Positions 1 to 7,321 are shown, numbered from the stretch's first letter. The stretch: 11,595 nt of DNA from CAXRGH01 sp964230195 (GCA_964230195.1 CAXRGH010000130.1:1-11595), one strand, 5' to 3'. Translations and numbers: made by a program. The notes: generated by a model from the letters alone, not told the origin.

Positions 1-876
1 GCGAGCTTGGGTGAGATTAGTCAAAACTGGGCAGGCTCACTGATGACGATTGCCGTCCTGGGCTTGAGTTTAACGCTACCGTCTACCTTCTATGTTTTGG
101 TGAAGAATACCGAAAACCTGAGCCAACAGTGGCAGCAAGCCACGCAGATCAATGTCTATCTAAAACCGGAAGCTAACACCGGGGACATTCAACAACTAAT
201 GGCGCGCCTAAATGTTTGGCCAGAGCTCGACAACATCACATTAATCACAAAAGAACAGGGGCTGGAAAATTTTAAGCGACAATCAGGTTTGGGGGACATA
301 CTTTCTTACCTGGATGAAAACCCGTTACCTAACGTACTCCTCATCACACCACAAACCAAGTATATGTCGCCACTTGCGGCGGCTGAACTGGTGGATAAAC
401 TCGCTCAGGAGAGAGAGGTTGATTACAGTCAACTCGATATTGAGTGGCTCTCCCGGTTACACGCGGTTTTAGCGGTCATCAAAGATCTTACATTTGCTAT
501 CGCCGTTGTTCTCTTCATTGCCGTTATTTTGATTGTTGGGAACACCATCCGACTCAACATTCTCAGTAAAAAATCAGAGATTGTTGTTATGAAGTTAGTA
601 GGAGCAACAAACAGTTTCATTCAACGGCCCTTTCTATACACTGGTTTCTGGTTCGGTTTGCTCGGCGGAGTCTGTGCTTGGCTCACGGTTGGCTTCCTAC
701 TGTGGTGGATTCAAGGCAGTATTGACGCGTTTGCCGATCAGTATCAACAAGCGTTTTTCTTATCTGGGATACAGTTTTCTGAATTATTAGTGATCCTTCT
801 GATGTCAGTCGGCTTAGGATTAACAGGCTCGTATATTGCCGTTATCAGACATTTAAAAGAAATTGAGCCGCGCTAG
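1..876 (+). CDS. ftsX: Cell division protein FtsX, 5'-truncated by the window edge
   Basis: FtsX is the inner-membrane partner of the ATPase FtsE. Together they couple septal peptidoglycan hydrolysis to division in gammaproteobacteria. The frame is open from base 1, so the true start lies outside and the cytoplasmic N-terminus is missing; full-length proteins have a few dozen more residues. Visible in order: a first membrane helix ending in SLTLPSTFYV, a periplasmic domain of about 120 residues with the conserved DENPLPN stretch, a second helix ending in IVGNTIRLNIL, the family motif KLVGATNSFIQRPFLYTG, and two further C-terminal helices. Four membrane segments and this motif order fit FtsX rather than another FtsX-like permease such as LolC or MacB. 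rpoH follows 93 bases later in the same direction, the classical ftsE-ftsX-rpoH order. There is no terminator between them, so read-through into rpoH is possible. Confidence 0.94.
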   Translation, partial: ASLGEISQNWAGSLMTIAVLGLSLTLPSTFYVLVKNTENLSQQWQQATQINVYLKPEANTGDIQQLMARLNVWPELDNITLITKEQGLENFKRQSGLGDILSYLDENPLPNVLLITPQTKYMSPLAAAELVDKLAQEREVDYSQLDIEWLSRLHAVLAVIKDLTFAIAVVLFIAVILIVGNTIRLNILSKKSEIVVMKLVGATNSFIQRPFLYTGFWFGLLGGVCAWLTVGFLLWWIQGSIDAFADQYQQAFFLSGIQFSELLVILLMSVGLGLTGSYIAVIRHLKEIEPR

Positions 877-911
877 TTGAAAAGTGTTTGATTTGTCTCC
901 AGATAATACAG

Positions 912-940
912 TGGAGATCGAATTATCATGATGCTATGAT
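912..940 (+). promoter_or_regulatory. Possible sigma-70 promoter of rpoH
   Basis: TGGAGA (912-917) and TATGAT (935-940) are separated by 17 bases, giving 4/6 and 5/6 matches to the sigma-70 consensus. Transcription would begin near 947, leaving a leader of about 20 bases before the rpoH ATG. No convincing sigma-E type element was seen in the 93-base gap. This is a motif call only. Confidence 0.35.
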
Positions 941-942
941 AA
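923..942. promoter_or_regulatory. Perfect inverted repeat upstream of rpoH, operator-like
   Basis: TTATCAT (923-929) and ATGATAA (936-942) are exact reverse complements separated by GATGCT. The repeat covers the proposed -10 hexamer of the rpoH promoter, where a repressor or DNA-bending protein could act. As RNA it would be a weak AU-rich hairpin just ahead of the predicted transcript start. No known operator consensus was recognised. Confidence 0.4.
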
Positions 943-969
943 CTCGGTAAAAGTTTTATGAGGTATAAA

Positions 970-1827
970 ATGACATCAGCTCTACAGACTATGGGAATGA
1001 CTGTACCTGCAACAGGAAGTATTGAGACCTATATTCAAGCCGTCGGCCAAGTGGATATGCTGACTGCGGAAGAAGAACGCTCGCTTGCAGAACGTCTACG
1101 TGAGAACGATGACCTACAAGCTGCACGTAAGCTCATCATGTCTCACCTCAGATTCGTTGTACATATTGCAAAATCATATTCTGGCTACGGCCTTCCACAA
1201 GCGGATCTTATCCAAGAGGGTAACATTGGTCTTATGAAGGCGGTAAAGCGCTTCGACCCAACCGTGGGTGTTCGCTTAGTGTCTTTTGCAGTGCATTGGA
1301 TTAAAGCAGAAATTCATGAATTTGTTTTGAAAAATTGGCGCATTGTTAAAGTGGCGACAACCAAAGCCCAGCGAAAACTGTTTTTCAACTTGCGCAAGTC
1401 CAAGAAGCGCCTCGGTTGGTTCACCAATGAAGAGGTGCAAAACGTTGCTGAGACATTGGGCGTGAGCACAAAAGAAGTTCTGCAAATGGAAGCCCGCATG
1501 AGTAGTCAGGACCAAGCGTTTGACCTGACCGATAGCGACAACGATGATGGCGATACAAATTTTGCACCAGTGCAGTTTTTAGAAGACAAAAGTGCGAATG
1601 TAGAAACACAAGTCATTGACCAAAATTGGGAAAAAGATTCATCTGACCGTTTGCTGTCCGCAATCAAAACCTTGGATGAGCGCAGTCAAAGTATCATTCG
1701 AGCACGTTGGCTCTCAGATGAAAAAATGACACTACATGAGTTAGCTGATAAATATTCAGTCTCTGCCGAACGTGTTAGACAGATTGAAAAAAATGCGATG
1801 AAAAAGCTTCATAATGCAATGACATAA
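970..1827 (+). CDS. rpoH: RNA polymerase sigma factor RpoH (sigma-32)
   Basis: This is the heat-shock sigma factor that directs RNA polymerase to chaperone and protease promoters. I chose the ATG at 970 (285 aa) because GAGGT (960-964) sits five bases upstream; an in-frame ATG at 958 would put this Shine-Dalgarno inside the gene. Visible: sigma region 2 with SHLRFVVHIAKSYSGYGLP, the core-binding QADLIQEGNIGLMKAV and the promoter-melting region SFAVHWIKAEIHEFVLKNWR. The RpoH-specific box QRKLFFNLR follows, which is tied to core binding and DnaK/FtsH control. The C-terminal region 4.2 helix-turn-helix reads YSVSAERVRQIEKNAMKKL. Length matches E. coli RpoH (284 aa). An acidic linker (DSDNDDGDTN) separates regions 3 and 4. 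The N-terminus (TVPATGSIETYIQAV) looks more like alteromonad than enterobacterial RpoH; this is from memory and tentative. A strong terminator follows the stop. Confidence 0.97.
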   Translation: MTSALQTMGMTVPATGSIETYIQAVGQVDMLTAEEERSLAERLRENDDLQAARKLIMSHLRFVVHIAKSYSGYGLPQADLIQEGNIGLMKAVKRFDPTVGVRLVSFAVHWIKAEIHEFVLKNWRIVKVATTKAQRKLFFNLRKSKKRLGWFTNEEVQNVAETLGVSTKEVLQMEARMSSQDQAFDLTDSDNDDGDTNFAPVQFLEDKSANVETQVIDQNWEKDSSDRLLSAIKTLDERSQSIIRARWLSDEKMTLHELADKYSVSAERVRQIEKNAMKKLHNAMT

Positions 1828-1842
1828 CTGTAGCGTTTAACC

Positions 1843-1871
1843 AAAAAAGGAGCTATTTAGCTCCTTTTTTT
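1843..1871. terminator. Bidirectional rho-independent terminator between rpoH and yiiD
   Basis: The stem AAAAAAGGAGCT (1843-1854) is perfectly complementary to AGCTCCTTTTTT (1859-1870) around a four-base loop. Seven T follow the GC part on the + strand and six on the - strand. It lies 16 bases after the rpoH stop and six bases beyond the stop of the convergent GNAT/thioesterase gene, so it should end both transcripts. Confidence 0.92.
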
Positions 1872-1876
1872 GTGCT

Positions 1877-2782
1877 TCACGATTTTTCAGGTAATACCCA
1901 GTAGACCGCTGTTAGCTCCGCCACCGCACGGTCACCATCCCGAATCTCTATTTTCATATCAACGCGACATTTACGCCCTTGCTTCAATGCGTCAAAATCA
2001 GCAGTCATATACTCGTAGTGACAAACCCCTTTAGGCTGAGAAGTCACTGGTTTGTGGTAATGGATATTACCATCTCCGAGGACAATCTCTCCCATCAACT
2101 GCTTTTCTTTCAGCTGTAGATAAATCATCCCCCACCCAGTTAAGGTTGCCAATGAAAAAATACTGCCAGCAAACATGGTACCGTGCAGGTTAATGTTTTT
2201 ATTCAAAGACGCTCGTGTTTCCAGAGTTCGACCTGTGTATTGGAATAACGTGACACCCATTTGCTCAGAAATAGGAATTGATTCGTGCCATGTCCTTTCG
2301 AGTTCATCACACCACTCTGGATGCTTTTTCAGGCTATTTGAATGGAGACGTTTGATCATTTGAAAGCGGTTTTGAGGTCCAAACTCAGAGGGAGTATCTC
2401 CCTCATTTTGCATTTCATACCCGCAATGACGGAAAAACGGTACAGATATTTCACGGCTGTTGGTGACTAGGGTTTTCACCCCTTCTTCCATTGCAAGACC
2501 TTCGAGTGAAGAGACAATGAATCGTCCCAAGCCTTTCCCTTGATAGTCTGGCGATACTGCCACATGGCGGATCTGTGCTTCATCACTCGAGTTGTAGTGT
2601 AGCCTCGCAATGGCAATGAGTCTTCCATCAGGTTCACGTACCATACGGTGATGGCCAACTTGATCATATTCATCTTTTTCTGAACCCAGGGGATTATTCC
2701 AAGGCTTTCGTAACATTTCCCAACGGAAGTGATAGTAAGCCGCTAACTCATCCTCTGTAGCCGGTGTCTCAACTTTAAACAT
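1877..2782 (-). CDS. yiiD: YiiD-type fusion: GNAT acetyltransferase plus hot-dog thioesterase
   Basis: This 301-aa two-domain protein resembles E. coli YiiD, which has been linked to fatty-acid synthesis initiation and is also called FabY. Residues 1-145 form a GNAT domain with the acetyl-CoA loop motif QGKGLG at 81-86, preceded by HVAVSPDY, and a shared start region (DELAAYYHFRWEMLRKP). Residues 155-300 form a hot-dog domain of the YiiD_C kind with HGTMFAGSIFSLATLTGWG at 200-218, the family's acyl-thioester binding helix. The start at 2782 has AAGG about seven bases upstream. Likely substrates are acyl-CoA or acyl-ACP, but the exact reaction is not shown by the sequence. It follows dtd after a 115-bp gap, as in E. 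coli apart from the gap size, and ends at the terminator shared with rpoH. A ten-base A tract lies in its leader. Confidence 0.9.
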   Translation of the reverse strand: MFKVETPATEDELAAYYHFRWEMLRKPWNNPLGSEKDEYDQVGHHRMVREPDGRLIAIARLHYNSSDEAQIRHVAVSPDYQGKGLGRFIVSSLEGLAMEEGVKTLVTNSREISVPFFRHCGYEMQNEGDTPSEFGPQNRFQMIKRLHSNSLKKHPEWCDELERTWHESIPISEQMGVTLFQYTGRTLETRASLNKNINLHGTMFAGSIFSLATLTGWGMIYLQLKEKQLMGEIVLGDGNIHYHKPVTSQPKGVCHYEYMTADFDALKQGRKCRVDMKIEIRDGDRAVAELTAVYWVLPEKS

Positions 2783-2797
2783 CAGAAAACCTTATCA

Positions 2798-2807
2798 TTT
2801 TTTTTTT
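2798..2807 (-). repeat. Homopolymer of ten A in the yiiD leader
   Basis: Ten consecutive T on the + strand (A on the coding strand) lie 15 bases upstream of the yiiD start, just ahead of its AAGG ribosome site, in a wider AT-only stretch. It may act as an A-rich translation enhancer. Tracts this long can also slip during replication, which would change leader length. Confidence 0.7.
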
Positions 2808-2897
2808 ATATTTTTCAATCAACGCTTGAATCTAAAACAACAAGTGACTTGATACTAACAAGCTGTGTTGAAAAAACAACCATTTCACGACGAGACA

Positions 2898-3335
2898 CTA
2901 ACACTCTAAAGCAAAAGTTACTGGGCCATCATTAGTTAAGCTTACTTGCATATCAGCAGCGAATTGTCCCGACTCACAACTGACGCCATACGCCTTAATT
3001 GATGCCATAAACACTTGATATAGATGTTCACTCAACTCGTGACCCGCTGCACAAGAAAAGCTTGGTCTGTTGCCTTTCTGCGTATCAGCCACAAGGGTAA
3101 ATTGTGAGACAACAAGGCATGCTCCATTGATTTGTGACACATTGAGGTTCATCTTGCCGTTGTCATCGCTAAACATGCGGTAATTTGTGACACGTTGTGC
3201 GAGTCGTTTTGCCTTCTCTTCTGTGTCGTCTTTTTCAACACCTAATAACACTAGGATGCCGCTATTAATTTCACCTACCACTCGGTTGTTCACTTCAACC
3301 TTAGCCCAGGTAACACGTTGCAGTAATGCTTTCAT
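2898..3335 (-). CDS. dtd: D-aminoacyl-tRNA deacylase Dtd
   Basis: Dtd hydrolyses the ester bond of D-aminoacyl-tRNA (D-Tyr and others) and achiral Gly-tRNA errors, keeping D-amino acids out of translation. It is cytosolic and dimeric. The 145-aa length equals the family norm. Both active-site signatures are present: SQFTL at 77-81 followed by KGNRPSF (87-93), and the cross-subunit Gly-Pro motif NDGPVT at 135-140. The N-terminus MKALLQRV is typical of the family. The ATG at 3335 comes one base after the pip stop (TGATATG), with AGGAG inside the last codons of pip, so the two genes are almost certainly co-transcribed and translationally coupled. Confidence 0.97.
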   Translation of the reverse strand: MKALLQRVTWAKVEVNNRVVGEINSGILVLLGVEKDDTEEKAKRLAQRVTNYRMFSDDNGKMNLNVSQINGACLVVSQFTLVADTQKGNRPSFSCAAGHELSEHLYQVFMASIKAYGVSCESGQFAADMQVSLTNDGPVTFALEC

Positions 3336-3336
3336 A

Positions 3337-4296
3337 TCACTCCTGATTTACAAATCGAACAATAGCATCAGCGGCTTGTGTCATTGCGTCAGCAATCTTT
3401 GGATCATCACCACTATGACCCGCCCCTGGCACTATCATTAAACGTGCCGACTCCCAGTCTTTGGCAAGTTGATAGGCACCTGCCAACTTACAAACCAGAT
3501 CGAGTCGTCCATGAATGATGGTTGTTGGTATATGTACTAATGCATCACGATGCTTCAAAATTTCATTGCTCTCAATAAAGCAATTAGCCTTTATATAAGC
3601 GCACTCCAGAGTTGCTAGGCTCAAACAAGCCTGTACACTCGATTCAGGTACGTTAAACTCAGGTGGAGTTACATAGGCTAATTGATGTTCCCATTGACAC
3701 CACGCTTTTGCCGCCATAAAACGCGACAGTTCCGACCCTGTTGTCAATACACTCATGAACTGTTCGGCAACATCCAATGCGGATTTTGGCGCATGGATAT
3801 GTTCAATAAATTGAGAATAATGATCCGGGTAGATTTGAGACGCGCCACCGGTAGGTGACAAGAACCAATCAATATCCTCGCGTCTGGCCAAAAAGATGCC
3901 TCGTAGCAATAAGCTCAGTACACGGTGAGAATAACGGATACTATACAACAGCGCTAGGGTTGTTCCCCACGATCCGCCCGCCACAACCCATTGTTCAATG
4001 CCACAGGCAACACGGATCGTTTCGAGGTCATCAATTAGATGTTGCGTGGTGTTATTGTCGAGAGACAAAGCAGGGGTAGAATGCCCACAACCTCGCTGAT
4101 CATAAACAATAATATGATAACGCTCAGGATCGAAATATTGTTTACTGATGCAACTGATACCGCCGCCCGGACCACCATGAAGATAAACCACAGGAATACC
4201 GTCCGGGTTACCTAAATGCTCGACGTAAATTTGATATTCATCACACTGAATATATTCAGTTGAATAGGGAGACAGCTTTGGATACAAATGTTGCAT
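3337..4296 (-). CDS. pip: Prolyl aminopeptidase (proline iminopeptidase)
   Basis: This cytosolic alpha/beta-hydrolase releases N-terminal proline from peptides (peptidase family S33). At 319 aa it has the usual length. The oxyanion-hole motif HGGPGGG is at 40-46, the nucleophile elbow GGSWG at 107-111 (Ser109), the acid in HGRLD at 262-266 (Asp266), and the catalytic His in GAGHS at 291-295 (His294). DQRGCGHS (66-73) and the cap-domain WEHQ (202-205) also fit the family; glutamates in the cap recognise the substrate amino terminus. The ATG at 4296 is preceded by AGGTGGA. It lies 35 bases after the yihY stop and is coupled to dtd downstream. Its insertion between yihY and dtd differs from the E. 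coli order. Confidence 0.95.
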   Translation of the reverse strand: MQHLYPKLSPYSTEYIQCDEYQIYVEHLGNPDGIPVVYLHGGPGGGISCISKQYFDPERYHIIVYDQRGCGHSTPALSLDNNTTQHLIDDLETIRVACGIEQWVVAGGSWGTTLALLYSIRYSHRVLSLLLRGIFLARREDIDWFLSPTGGASQIYPDHYSQFIEHIHAPKSALDVAEQFMSVLTTGSELSRFMAAKAWCQWEHQLAYVTPPEFNVPESSVQACLSLATLECAYIKANCFIESNEILKHRDALVHIPTTIIHGRLDLVCKLAGAYQLAKDWESARLMIVPGAGHSGDDPKIADAMTQAADAIVRFVNQE

Positions 4297-4331
4297 ATTC
4301 TTCCACCTAAACCAAGCGAGGTTCTGTAGCG

Positions 4332-5255
4332 CTAATCATGAGTACCACTCTCCGCGATAGTTGTGGCCTTTCCTTTGCCAGCTTCACTACCAGTTTGACG
4401 AGAAACTGATGGTACATATCGTTCAATACTGACGGTAACGATGGCACCAACCAGCACGACTATCCATGAAAGATAGACCCAAATAAACAAAATAGGAATG
4501 ACAGCTAAGGCGCCATAAATCACTTGATAGGACGGAAAACTTTTGATGTAGAAAGCAAATCCCCCCTTGGTCAGATCAAACAACAAAGCCGCAACGAATG
4601 CTCCGAACAGCGCATGCTTTCCTTTAACCACTTTGTTTGGAACTACCATGTAGAGAATAAAGAAGCCAATCATTGACGCTAAAAATGGCGCAATTTTAAA
4701 TACAAGCTTTTGAACCCAAGATACATATTCATTAGAGAATACATCTAAGCTAACGAGATATGATGTCATGATGACACTGGCGCCCATCAAAAATGGTCCC
4801 AAAGTGAGTACCATCCAATACATACTAAAGGTAAACACAAGTCGGCGTTTAATGGGTGTCCGCCAAATGTGATTTAATGTTTTATCCACATTACCAATCA
4901 ATAACAGCGCCACCACCATCAAAGACAATATACTGATACCACTCATTTGCGATGCATTACCCACAAATTCAGTGATGTATTCTTGAACGACTCCACCCGC
5001 GTGTGGGACGAAGTTATTGAAGATAAAGCCCTCTATAGCCTCTCTCGTTTGAGAGAATGCCGGAAAGGCAGACAAAATAGTCACGACCATAACAAGCAAA
5101 GGAACGAGAGATAACAGGGAGACGTAAGCAAGGTGCCCTGCCGTGATTGTGATCCGTTCATTTTTGAAGGTACTGAAAAAAAAGCGCAAGAAGCCGACAC
5201 CGTAGTCAATGTATTGATGACGGATCAGAGATTGCAATCGATAACGTATATTCAT
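4332..5255 (-). CDS. yihY: YihY/BrkB-family inner-membrane protein
   Basis: This is an integral membrane protein of the YihY/BrkB (formerly 'ribonuclease BN') family, whose molecular function is unsettled; the RNase BN assignment was later moved to another gene. The 307 aa hold about six hydrophobic segments, near residues 39-64, 106-123, 141-168, 186-206, 213-235 and 246-276. The C-terminal family signature YGALAVIPILFIWVYLSW is at 247-264. The early TAGHLAYVSLLSLVPLL stretch (38-54) is also characteristic. The C-terminal tail (about 280-307) is polar and low-complexity. It is the first gene of the leftward cluster and diverges from metJ. The only ribosome-site candidate is a weak AAGG about 11 bases upstream. 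Confidence 0.93.
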   Translation of the reverse strand: MNIRYRLQSLIRHQYIDYGVGFLRFFFSTFKNERITITAGHLAYVSLLSLVPLLVMVVTILSAFPAFSQTREAIEGFIFNNFVPHAGGVVQEYITEFVGNASQMSGISILSLMVVALLLIGNVDKTLNHIWRTPIKRRLVFTFSMYWMVLTLGPFLMGASVIMTSYLVSLDVFSNEYVSWVQKLVFKIAPFLASMIGFFILYMVVPNKVVKGKHALFGAFVAALLFDLTKGGFAFYIKSFPSYQVIYGALAVIPILFIWVYLSWIVVLVGAIVTVSIERYVPSVSRQTGSEAGKGKATTIAESGTHD

Positions 5256-5300
5256 TTTTAAGCGAGCCTTTGCTTTTTGACGGCTACTATACTGATTTTC

Positions 5301-5332
5301 AAACTTTTAGGCGGATATCCGTCTAGACATTT
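5301..5332. promoter_or_regulatory. Tandem met boxes: predicted MetJ operator
   Basis: Four contiguous octamers in one register resemble the met-box consensus AGACGTCT: AAACTTTT (5/8), AGGCGGAT (5/8), ATCCGTCT (6/8) and AGACATTT (6/8). That is 22 of 32 matches. The next octamer downstream has only 1/8 and the one upstream 3/8, so the array has clear ends. MetJ with S-adenosylmethionine binds two or more adjacent boxes as stacked dimers. The last two bases overlap the -35 hexamer of the metJ promoter, which fits autorepression. Confidence 0.75.
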
Positions 5333-5359
5333 GAATTCAAATATTCAAGCCTTTACAAT
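5331..5359 (+). promoter_or_regulatory. Sigma-70 promoter of metJ
   Basis: TTGAAT (5331-5336) and TACAAT (5354-5359) are spaced by 17 bases. The predicted transcript start near 5366 leaves a leader of about 28 bases to the ATG at 5394, which argues against earlier in-frame starts. The -35 lies inside the 14-bp palindrome ATTTGAATTCAAAT (5329-5342) and touches the met-box array. Confidence 0.6.
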
Positions 5360-5393
5360 AAGTAATATCATGGATTTACAGGTAATGAAACCA

Positions 5394-5717
5394 ATGACCT
5401 CTTGGAACGGCGATTACATACACCCTTACGCAGAACACGGTAAGAAAAACGAGCAAGTGAAAAAAGTGACAGTCTCTATCCCTTTAAAGGTATTAAAGGT
5501 ACTTACGGACGAGCGCACTAGACGACAAGTGAATAACTTGCGCCACGCCACAAACTCAGAGTTATTGTGTGAAGCTTTCCTCCATGCCTTCACGGGTCAA
5601 CCTCTGCCGAATGATAACGATTTGCGAAAAGACAATCCGGAGAAAATTCCGGAGGAAGCTCGTGAAATTATGAAAGCAATGGGAATTGCGGTGACTCAGC
5701 CTTCAGATAATACATGA
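5394..5717 (+). CDS. metJ: Methionine repressor MetJ
   Basis: MetJ is the ribbon-helix-helix repressor that uses S-adenosylmethionine as corepressor and shuts off methionine biosynthesis and transport genes. From ATG 5394 the protein has 107 aa (E. coli 105). The frame is open further upstream, but MTSWNGDYIHPYAEHGKK aligns with the E. coli N-terminus and the predicted promoter lies at 5331-5359. The DNA-contacting beta strand is KKVTVSI at 23-29, with Lys23 and Thr25 in the positions known to contact met boxes. The helices contain LTDERTRRQVNNLRHATNSE (37-56) and the core ELLCEAFLHAFTGQPLP (56-72), nearly identical to E. coli. AGGT (5380-5383) is a modest ribosome site. In E. coli metJ faces metB; here it diverges from yihY and no metBL is in view. 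Its last 22 bases overlap the 3' end of panP on the other strand. Confidence 0.97.
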   Translation: MTSWNGDYIHPYAEHGKKNEQVKKVTVSIPLKVLKVLTDERTRRQVNNLRHATNSELLCEAFLHAFTGQPLPNDNDLRKDNPEKIPEEAREIMKAMGIAVTQPSDNT

Positions 5718-7288
5718 TCATCATCCAGTTGCTGGGCTAACAAAGCTTGCTCGTCTAATATCGCGATTAAGTCTTCTTTTGACGTCAATGGATTCGCTAA
5801 AATCACGCGGAATACCGACGTTTCTTGCCCTTGATATTGAGACAATTTTAAACGGGTACGAGAAACAAACGACCGTCCCGATTCACGCTGGCGCTTCTGA
5901 ACCCTGACATTTAAGCGATTCAATTTTTGCATCTGCGCTTCGGACAAAGACTCACCAACCAAGTGCGCAGGGCATACCCGATAGGTCAAAATACACAGAG
6001 TAGGCTCTGTTGTCAGTTCAAACATCGGATGTTTTTCAATCAATTCGGCAAACGCATTTGCCTTTTCAATACTTTGGTCAATTAACAGTTGATAGCCTTG
6101 TCGTCCAAAGATATGGATAGCGGCATATAGCATCATAGATGACCCATTACGCGAGCCTTCAAGCGTAGTACTTCCCAAATCCTTCGAACCTTGTCTGAGA
6201 ATATAATTTGCGTGATGACGCACAGCATTACTATCATCAGGATTTCGGAACAACACCATTCCTGACCCCATAGGTACATACATTTGCTTATGAGGGTCTA
6301 GTGTTACTGAGTCGGCACGTTCAATCCCATTAAGCAGATGACGGTGGGTATCCGAGAACAGGGTTGCGCCCCCCCATGCAGCATCAACGTGAAAATGACA
6401 ATCTAGCACTTGAGCAACATCAGCGAGGGCATTCAGCGGGTCGATGTGACCTGTTTCCGTTGTGCCAGCAATACCGACAATCGCGAGTACTTTATTACCT
6501 TTCTGGATCTCCGACAAACCGACTTCTTGTGTCGCCACTGGGCACAATGTGTGCCCGTCAGACGCAACCGCAATCAAATTCCGTTTTCCAAGGCCTAGAA
6601 CGTTCATGGCTTTACTCAAGGAGTAATGAGCGCGTTGCGAACACAAAATCACTAAGTCGTTATAATCGTAGTGCTTCATCGCAGCAAACAAGCCAGCAGA
6701 CTCTACGCCGGGGAAATCTCCCGTTGCCTTTAGCGCTTGGTTTCTAGCCACCCATAAGCCGGTTATATTGGCAATAGTACCACCAGAACAAAATGCACCG
6801 AGTGAGTGCGCTGCGCTATGCAAATAATTGGTATAAAAACCCTCTGAACCGCGATAGACCAAATTGTGCATAAGTCCGATAGTCTGTCGTTCCATGGGCG
6901 TAAATGCTTTAGAGGTCTCAATTTTTACTGGATTTTGATTCAACCCCACCAGCAATTTAGCTAGCGACAAGTGAAAATAGGGCAAGGCTGAAGTCATGTG
7001 CCCAATGAAGCGAGGAGAATAGGTGTTCACTGAGTGAGCAACCAAATTGGACAGTAATGATTCGGCATGCTCAGAGACAAATTGCGGCTGTTCTGGTAAA
7101 TCAGCGCCATCAAACATGGCCTCTAACTTTTCAAGGGGAGTTTCAGACGCGACGATATGTTGAGACAAAAAGTCAGAGAGATTATCCGAGAGGTGCTGTT
7201 CAATTTGTGCAAGTTTTGAGTCCTGCCCTTCAGGCATAGTGAACACCTTGTACAAATGCTCTAAACTTGCTTGCGCTCTATTCACCAC
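5696..7288 (-). CDS. panP: Pyridoxal-dependent aspartate 1-decarboxylase PanP
   Basis: This enzyme is predicted to decarboxylate L-aspartate to beta-alanine for pantothenate and coenzyme A synthesis, replacing the pyruvoyl enzyme PanD. The 530-aa protein is a group II PLP decarboxylase. It shows FIGHMTSALPYF (94-105), SGGTIANITGLW (168-179), HYSLSKA (221-227), the aspartate that pairs with the PLP nitrogen in HVDAAWGG (300-307, Asp302), and the Schiff-base lysine in LDPHKQMY (Lys334). FIGHMTSALP with the 'KIETSKAFTPMERQ' stretch separates PanP from glutamate decarboxylases and tyrosine decarboxylases, though substrate cannot be proved by sequence. The start is GTG at 7288, followed by another GTG codon; GGGA lies about ten bases upstream. 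It converges on metJ with a 22-bp overlap and has no visible terminator of its own. Confidence 0.88.
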   Translation of the reverse strand: MVNRAQASLEHLYKVFTMPEGQDSKLAQIEQHLSDNLSDFLSQHIVASETPLEKLEAMFDGADLPEQPQFVSEHAESLLSNLVAHSVNTYSPRFIGHMTSALPYFHLSLAKLLVGLNQNPVKIETSKAFTPMERQTIGLMHNLVYRGSEGFYTNYLHSAAHSLGAFCSGGTIANITGLWVARNQALKATGDFPGVESAGLFAAMKHYDYNDLVILCSQRAHYSLSKAMNVLGLGKRNLIAVASDGHTLCPVATQEVGLSEIQKGNKVLAIVGIAGTTETGHIDPLNALADVAQVLDCHFHVDAAWGGATLFSDTHRHLLNGIERADSVTLDPHKQMYVPMGSGMVLFRNPDDSNAVRHHANYILRQGSKDLGSTTLEGSRNGSSMMLYAAIHIFGRQGYQLLIDQSIEKANAFAELIEKHPMFELTTEPTLCILTYRVCPAHLVGESLSEAQMQKLNRLNVRVQKRQRESGRSFVSRTRLKLSQYQGQETSVFRVILANPLTSKEDLIAILDEQALLAQQLDDDHVLSEG

Positions 7289-7304
7289 GAATTATTGATC
7301 CCAA

Positions 7305-7321
7305 CCGCAAAATACTTGCGG
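7305..7321. promoter_or_regulatory. Inverted repeat in the panP leader
   Basis: CCGCAA (7305-7310) and TTGCGG (7316-7321) are perfect complements around a five-base spacer, 16 bases upstream of the panP GTG. It could be a 5'-end hairpin in the mRNA or a small operator. No poly-T follows, so it is not a terminator for the upstream methyltransferase gene. Confidence 0.4.

Noticed and set aside
877..907. TTGAAA (877) with GATAAT (902) as the rpoH promoter
   Set aside because: The spacer is 19 bases; the downstream pair TGGAGA/TATGAT with 17 bases is better.
1276..1609. Antisense open frames inside rpoH
   Set aside because: rpoH is a confident gene covering the whole stretch; the antisense frames have no recognisable domain or ribosome site.
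2841..2851. CAAGTGACTTG palindrome between dtd and yiiD
   Set aside because: It is short, has no matching promoter geometry and no second copy was noticed in the window.
2866..2880. GTTG-A6-CAAC hairpin as a terminator for dtd
   Set aside because: The stem has only four base pairs and the T-run is in the loop, not after the stem.
5277..5393. Longer MetJ starting upstream of 5394
   Set aside because: The extension has no family similarity and would cover the met boxes and promoter; in-frame starts at 5370 and 5385 have no usable leader or ribosome-site spacing.
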